From CAYTRP01 sp964625145 (GTDB lineage: Bacteria > Sumerlaeota > Sumerlaeia > SLMS01 > JAHLLQ01): DNA of 9,495 bases. The translations under genes were made by a program, and so were the position numbers. The notes under the pieces are model-generated. The model was given only the letters and a program-made list of their open reading frames with translations, had not been told where the DNA came from and ran no database searches. The stretch spans positions 1 to 9,495 of the forward strand of contig CAZVAQ010000139.1 of assembly GCA_964625145.1 (NCBI GenBank), written 5' to 3'. Of this stretch, positions 5,551-9,495 are shown in pieces. The first letter of the stretch is position 1, and every line of letters starts with the position of its first letter.

Positions 5551-7968
5551 ATGCGCCTTCCTGTTCCGAAGCTGGTGCCATTGCTGTTGGTTGGCCTTCT
5601 GGCCATCCTGGCAACCAGATTGAATGCCCAGGAAATCATCGAGAACCGCGACTACGACGGTCCGAAAGTCACGATCAAGTACTCCATGTTTGGCGGCGCG
5701 GACCAGGTCCGCGACACGCGCCGCATGTGCGAGATCTTTGTGGAGCGCAACCCGGACATCCGGGTGCAGCTCGCAGTGTATCCGTGGGGACAATACTGGG
5801 CAAAGATTCGCACGCAGGCCGCGTCAGGCCTGGCGCCGGACGTGTTGTACCTGGCCGCGCAACAATCCGGTGCTTGGGTTTCCAACGGTGCGCTGATGCC
5901 ATTGGACGATTTCATCGAGAAGAGTGGGTTCGACCTGTCGCTTTACTACGAGGATATTGTCGACGCGTGTCGCTGGGATGGTCAGCTCTACAGCCTGCCG
6001 TTGGAGCTGCCCGTCGCCGCGTTGGTCTATAGCATCGACCGCTTCGAGGAGCGCGGCATTCCGCGCGACCAATGGCCAAAGCCCGACGTGCCGTTGACGT
6101 GGGAAGAGTATGTGCAGTTGGCCAATCAACTGACCATTCGCAATCCCGACGGCACGTTTTCGCAATACGGCATGGGCGCCGGTTTTGATTGGGAGCCGCA
6201 CCAGATTTACCTGCAGGGTCCGCGCGTGGTCGACCGGCAGATCAACCCGACGCGCGCGACCATGGCCGACAACGAGGAACTCGTCGAAGCCATGAAGAGG
6301 GTGTTCCGCACGCAATTTGTCGAGCGCGTGCACATGTCGAGCGAGGTGTTGCGCGACGCGACCTTCAACGCGGACACGCTACTGACGCGCGATCAATATG
6401 CCATGACGCATGTTGGCACTTGGGCATTGCCGATCCTGCAACAAGCGGGAGTTCGCTTTGGCGTGTCGCCGACTCCGCGGCCGGAGGGGGCGGGAGTCAA
6501 CTTTGGGTTCAACTCGCTGGGGATCTTTGTCGGCACCAAGCATCCGGACGAGGCGTTCCGGTTTCTCTCCTTCATGGTCAGTGACGAGGTGATGACGGCC
6601 TACGGGCGCGCGCTGAAGGGAGTGCCGAGCCTGAAGTCGGCGGCCAACTCCATCGTCGACAACGCGTACGGCATTCCCAACTGCGAGGCCTATCTGGTCG
6701 GTTTGGACAACGGCATTCCCCCGCTGGTGACGGACAAGGTGCAGGTGCTGCAGACCGTCGCGCTGGGTTACCAGCGATTGGCGGAAGCAATGGATGCGGA
6801 GTATCAAAGAACGCTGCGCAACCTGCCCCGCGATGCCAACGGCGCCATTCCGGCGGATGCCTACGAGGGCTTCGTGAAGCACATGGAGGGAGCGGTCGAT
6901 CGGATCGTGCGTGAGCACCTGCAGCGGATGCAGCGCGAAGCGGACCAGGCATTCGCCCGCGCCGAACGAACAAGGCCGGGCTTCATGGTCGGAACGATTT
7001 TGCCGCTCCTCTTCGTCGGCGGCGTGATCCTGTTTGTGGGCCTTTATTTCGGGATGGTTGGTTCGCAAGGTGAGAAGGCGGGATTCAGCGGACGCTCGTC
7101 CACGTGGGTCGGCTACATTGTGATCGGACCGTGGCTGATTGGCTTTCTGTTCTTCACGCTTGGGCCCATGCTGGCATCGATCTGGTTGAGCTTCACCCGA
7201 TGGAACATGATCACCGCTCCCGAATGGATCGGCGCGCAGCACTACATGGACCTGGCGTCTGACCGCTACTTCACCCTGGGCCTGCGGCGGACGTTCCTGT
7301 ACGCGTTATTTGTCATTCCGATCAGCCTGATCGGCGGCCTGTTCACAGCGGGGTTGTTGACGGCGGATGTTCGCGGGCGCGATTTCTTCAAGGCGATCTT
7401 CTACTTCCCATCGTTGTTCACCGGCGCAGCCGCGGCGGTGTTGTGGCTGAACATGTTCAACCGCGATTTTGGCGTCGTGAACCATGTGCTGGGCATTGTC
7501 GGCATCGCGCCGATCAATTGGCTGGGCGAGCAATGGGCGTTCACGACAGTGGTGCTGATGAATGTGTTCTGGATTGGTGGGGCGATGATCATCTACTACG
7601 CGGGGATGAAGCAGATCCCGCAGTCCCTTTACGAGGCCGCCGACATAGACGGGGCGAACTTCGTCCGCAAGTTCATCTCCGTGACCATCCCGATGCTGTC
7701 GCCGGTGATCCTGTTCATGGTGGTCGTCTCCACGATCAACGCATTCCAGGTCTTCACGCCGGCGTTGTTCTTCGCGCGGTCGTCGGATCTCATTGGCGAA
7801 CCGGGAACGGCGCTGCGGTTCTATTCGGTGAACATCTACGACGAGGCGTTCAACAACCTCAGCATGGGCAAGGCGTGTTGCTGGGCCTTCATCCTGTTCC
7901 TGATCATCTTTGCGGTGACGATGGTCCAGATGAAGATCTCCAAGCGCTTCGTCCACACGGGGACCTGA
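5551..7968 (+). CDS. fused ABC sugar-binding protein and MalF-type permease
   Basis: This 805-residue protein joins two parts that are normally separate in CUT1 carbohydrate importers. Residues 1-25 form a Sec signal peptide with likely cleavage after LNA and no lipobox Cys. Residues about 30-450 are a family-1 extracellular solute-binding protein, recognisable from APDVLYLAAQQSGAW, THVGTWALPILQQAG and KHPDEAFRFLSFM. A charged helical stalk (about 450-475) leads to an extra membrane helix (479-503), then a short cytoplasmic loop and six permease helices starting near 520. The permease EAA loop is at 695-701 (EAADIDG), the site that contacts the ATPase. The added helix puts the binding domain outside and the permease N-terminus inside, so the topology is consistent. 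The ATG at 5551 is chosen for AGAAGGA at 5536-5542 and the signal peptide; an ATG at 5479 is less likely. The ligand is unknown, probably an oligosaccharide. Confidence 0.9.
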   Translation: MRLPVPKLVPLLLVGLLAILATRLNAQEIIENRDYDGPKVTIKYSMFGGADQVRDTRRMCEIFVERNPDIRVQLAVYPWGQYWAKIRTQAASGLAPDVLYLAAQQSGAWVSNGALMPLDDFIEKSGFDLSLYYEDIVDACRWDGQLYSLPLELPVAALVYSIDRFEERGIPRDQWPKPDVPLTWEEYVQLANQLTIRNPDGTFSQYGMGAGFDWEPHQIYLQGPRVVDRQINPTRATMADNEELVEAMKRVFRTQFVERVHMSSEVLRDATFNADTLLTRDQYAMTHVGTWALPILQQAGVRFGVSPTPRPEGAGVNFGFNSLGIFVGTKHPDEAFRFLSFMVSDEVMTAYGRALKGVPSLKSAANSIVDNAYGIPNCEAYLVGLDNGIPPLVTDKVQVLQTVALGYQRLAEAMDAEYQRTLRNLPRDANGAIPADAYEGFVKHMEGAVDRIVREHLQRMQREADQAFARAERTRPGFMVGTILPLLFVGGVILFVGLYFGMVGSQGEKAGFSGRSSTWVGYIVIGPWLIGFLFFTLGPMLASIWLSFTRWNMITAPEWIGAQHYMDLASDRYFTLGLRRTFLYALFVIPISLIGGLFTAGLLTADVRGRDFFKAIFYFPSLFTGAAAAVLWLNMFNRDFGVVNHVLGIVGIAPINWLGEQWAFTTVVLMNVFWIGGAMIIYYAGMKQIPQSLYEAADIDGANFVRKFISVTIPMLSPVILFMVVVSTINAFQVFTPALFFARSSDLIGEPGTALRFYSVNIYDEAFNNLSMGKACCWAFILFLIIFAVTMVQMKISKRFVHTGT

Positions 7969-7971
7969 GCC

Positions 7972-9237
7972 ATGCATTCAAGAGGTCAACTCATCCTGCT
8001 GTATGCCGCGCTCACCGCTGTCGGCCTTTTGCTGCTCTTCCCGTTCTATTGGGTTGTGATTTCCGCCGTGAAGTCACGCGAAGGGATCAGCCTCTCGCCG
8101 CCGTCGTTCTATCCCAGCGAAGTCTGGCGCGTGGATGTCGGGCACGAAGCGAGCGGGCGGTTCTACGAGCGCGACGGACAGGAATGGTTCCTTCTGGCGA
8201 AATCGCCGGATGTTCTTGCCGGCTCCAGCGAGGACGGCGGCTACTTTGTGCGCCTCGATGATGGCGTCCCGGGTCGCTCCATCGAATGGTTCCCAACCTC
8301 CGAAGCGCGCGCGATGAATCTCGACGTGCAGAGCCTGATCTTTCCCGCCGTGCAGGTCTTGCAACGCCGGGACACGGGCGAAAGCGCGGCGATCCTGGGC
8401 AGGGTGCTTCGCCACGCCGCCGAGGGTGCCGGCTCTGACGAGTTGCTCTTCGTCGCCCCACCGAAGGAGGGCGAGATCGTCAAGTCCGTCGAGATCCTGC
8501 GCAATGTCCCGACGAAGGAGATGCGCGTGTTTGCTCCGCGATGGGAGAACCTTGCGGAGACACTGCGCGGACCCGAGGCCACGATCGGCCAGAAGTCCAC
8601 GGGTTTCCTTCTCTACCTGCGCAACAGCTTCATGATCAGCCTGCTCGCCGTGCTGGGCCAGATATTCGCATCCAGCCTGGTGGCATATGGCTTTGCGCGC
8701 CTGAAGTTCCCCGGCCGCGACATGCTCTTCGTTGTCGTTCTTGCCACCATGATGATTCCCGCGCAGGTGACGCTCATTCCCATGTTCTGGATCTACAAGA
8801 GCATCGGATGGGTGGACACGATCCTGCCCCTGGTCATGCCGCACTTCTTTGGATGGCCGTTCTTCATCTTCCTGATGCGGCAGTACATGCTGACCCTGCC
8901 GTTTGAGCTGGATGAGTCCGCCAGCATCGACGGCTGCGGACCGTTCAAGACGTACTTCTTCGTCATCCTGCCCAACTGCATTCCCGCGCTCATCCTCGTG
9001 GGGCTGCTCACCTTCATCGCCACCTGGCAGGACGTCATGGGGCCGCTGATCTATCTCGACAACCCGAACCTGCGGACAGTGACGTTGGGCTTGGAGTACT
9101 TCCGTTCTCCCTATGTCGACAACCGCCACCTGCTCATGACCGGTGCGCTGTTCGCCATGATTCCCGTGGCGATCATCTTCGTCGTCTTCCAACGCTATAT
9201 CATGGCGGGCGTTGCGACGACGGGGTTGAAGGCATGA
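7972..9237 (+). CDS. MalG-type ABC sugar permease with enlarged first periplasmic loop
   Basis: This is the second transmembrane subunit of the importer, starting three bases after the stop of the fusion gene, with GGGGA at 7959-7963 as ribosome site. It has 421 residues, whereas MalG-like permeases usually have about 280. TM1 covers about 7-32 and is followed by the normal PPSFYP (43-48). About 140 extra residues (roughly 50-188) then precede the usual PRWENL at 189-194 and YLRNSF at 215-220. Five more membrane helices follow. The ATPase-contact loop reads DESASIDGCG at 314-323, an ESA variant of the EAA motif. By topology the insert is periplasmic. I recognise no known domain in it; it looks mixed alpha/beta with short polar strands and no Cys. 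Partnership with the upstream fusion protein is clear from gene order. Confidence 0.9.
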   Translation: MHSRGQLILLYAALTAVGLLLLFPFYWVVISAVKSREGISLSPPSFYPSEVWRVDVGHEASGRFYERDGQEWFLLAKSPDVLAGSSEDGGYFVRLDDGVPGRSIEWFPTSEARAMNLDVQSLIFPAVQVLQRRDTGESAAILGRVLRHAAEGAGSDELLFVAPPKEGEIVKSVEILRNVPTKEMRVFAPRWENLAETLRGPEATIGQKSTGFLLYLRNSFMISLLAVLGQIFASSLVAYGFARLKFPGRDMLFVVVLATMMIPAQVTLIPMFWIYKSIGWVDTILPLVMPHFFGWPFFIFLMRQYMLTLPFELDESASIDGCGPFKTYFFVILPNCIPALILVGLLTFIATWQDVMGPLIYLDNPNLRTVTLGLEYFRSPYVDNRHLLMTGALFAMIPVAIIFVVFQRYIMAGVATTGLKA

Positions 9238-9253
9238 TTGAAGTCGACCGGAT

Positions 9254-9287
9254 GACAGGATCAGCAGGATGATCGATCGATCCTGTC
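9254..9287 (+). terminator. 9-bp hairpin after the importer operon, possible terminator
   Basis: GACAGGATC at 9254-9262 and GATCCTGTC at 9279-9287 are exact reverse complements with a 16-base loop that includes tandem GATC (9271-9282). It starts 17 bases after the permease stop codon. A true T-run is lacking, so termination is possible rather than assured. The hairpin may equally be just part of the repeat cluster. Confidence 0.4.
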
Positions 9288-9306
9288 GTTATCCAATCTT
9301 TGCATC

Positions 9307-9322
9307 GACGGTTATCACCGTC
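9307..9322. repeat. small perfect hairpin between repeat arms
   Basis: GACGGT at 9307-9312 pairs exactly with ACCGTC at 9317-9322 around a TATC loop. It lies in the centre of the larger inverted-repeat cluster, so the whole block could fold as a branched structure in single-stranded DNA or RNA. Confidence 0.4.
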
Positions 9323-9431
9323 TATTCCGGGCACTTATCCTGTTGATCCGGACATCCTGTCTTGAGATGGGGGCACTCTCGAACAACAGATTCACCCCAT
9401 TACGGGCAAACGCTCCAACAGGAGAAGCCTC

Positions 9432-9495
9432 ATGCTGCACAAGGAACTCAGCGAGAAAGCCATTGGCTGCGCCTATACTGTCTACAACAAGATGG
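9432..9495 (+). CDS. GxxExxY-family protein, N-terminal part (cut by window end)
   Basis: Only 21 residues are visible, beginning MLHKELSEKAIG and ending with YNKM at the window edge. The pattern of a short helix with ELSEKAIG and a hydrophobic-aromatic run before the edge is typical of the start of GxxExxY proteins, a PDDEXK_3-like family of about 125 residues with a predicted nuclease-type fold and no firmly established role. The diagnostic G-x-x-E-x-x-Y motif would lie just beyond the window. A strong ribosome site, AGGAGAAG at 9420-9427, fixes the ATG. Such genes often sit alone in spacers, as here. Confidence 0.65.
   Translation, partial: MLHKELSEKAIGCAYTVYNKM

Larger units (their letters stand above)
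9248..9361. repeat. CAGGAT/ATCCTG inverted-repeat cluster
   Basis: CAGGAT occurs at 9256-9261 and 9265-9270. Its complement ATCCTG occurs at 9280-9285, 9337-9342 and 9354-9359. The left arm 9254-9270 pairs with the distal arm 9337-9353 at 14 of 17 positions. CCGGAT at 9248-9253 is complementary to ATCCGG at 9346-9351. The block lies between the importer operon and the GxxExxY gene. From memory, similar CAGGAT-type intergenic repeats are common in environmental bacterial genomes; I could not check copy number. Confidence 0.6.

Noticed and set aside
6379..7242. Long - strand frame of 287 codons opposite the importer fusion
   Set aside because: Antisense to strongly conserved SBP and permease sequence; no ribosome site or recognisable motif.
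5551..7968. Fusion as a sequencing frameshift artefact joining two genes
   Set aside because: The added membrane helix and stalk make topological sense and codon usage is even across the join, so a true fusion is more likely; read-level confirmation was not possible.
9248..9361. CRISPR array
   Set aside because: The repeated units are short, of both orientations and irregularly spaced, with no uniform repeat-spacer pattern and no cas gene.

Overview
The window comes from a high-GC bacterial chromosome, probably an uncultured lineage. All seven complete genes lie on the + strand. Gene content (a bacterial rpsL-rpsG pair, a ClpS adaptor, a CUT1-type sugar importer with a fused binding protein, and a GxxExxY-family gene next to CAGGAT-type inverted repeats) would fit a Planctomycetes/Verrucomicrobia/Sumerlaeota/Hydrogenedentes-like organism. 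That placement is only an impression and cannot be resolved from this sequence alone.

Layout. (1) 1-1239: a G-rich leader, rpsL (S12) and rpsG (S7), closed by a strong intrinsic terminator, so fusA and tuf do not follow. A hairpin sits before rpsL and another between the two genes. (2) 1276-5405: clpS, then after a purine-rich spacer an operon of hisC, a DAO-family FAD oxidoreductase and an HD-domain phosphohydrolase of the SAMHD1-like dNTPase group. The last three are packed with 4-base ATGA overlap or near-overlap junctions. (3) 5551-9237: two genes of an ABC carbohydrate importer. The first encodes a periplasmic solute-binding protein fused through an extra membrane helix to a MalF-type permease. 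The second encodes a MalG-type permease with about 140 extra residues in its first periplasmic loop. No ATPase is encoded in the window. (4) 9238-9495: a spacer rich in inverted CAGGAT/ATCCTG repeats, followed by the first 21 codons of a GxxExxY-family (PDDEXK_3-like) gene that runs off the end.

How the parts work together. The ribosomal pair is housekeeping, and its two RNA hairpins are candidates for autogenous control. ClpS would deliver N-end-rule substrates to a ClpAP/ClpCP protease encoded elsewhere. The hisC operon combines an aminotransferase, an amine or amino-acid oxidase-like flavoprotein and a nucleotide phosphohydrolase; why they are coupled is not evident. The importer is the most unusual element: the binding protein is permanently tethered to one permease half while the partner half has gained a large periplasmic insert. 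This suggests a rearranged periplasmic docking surface, energised by a shared ATPase encoded elsewhere.
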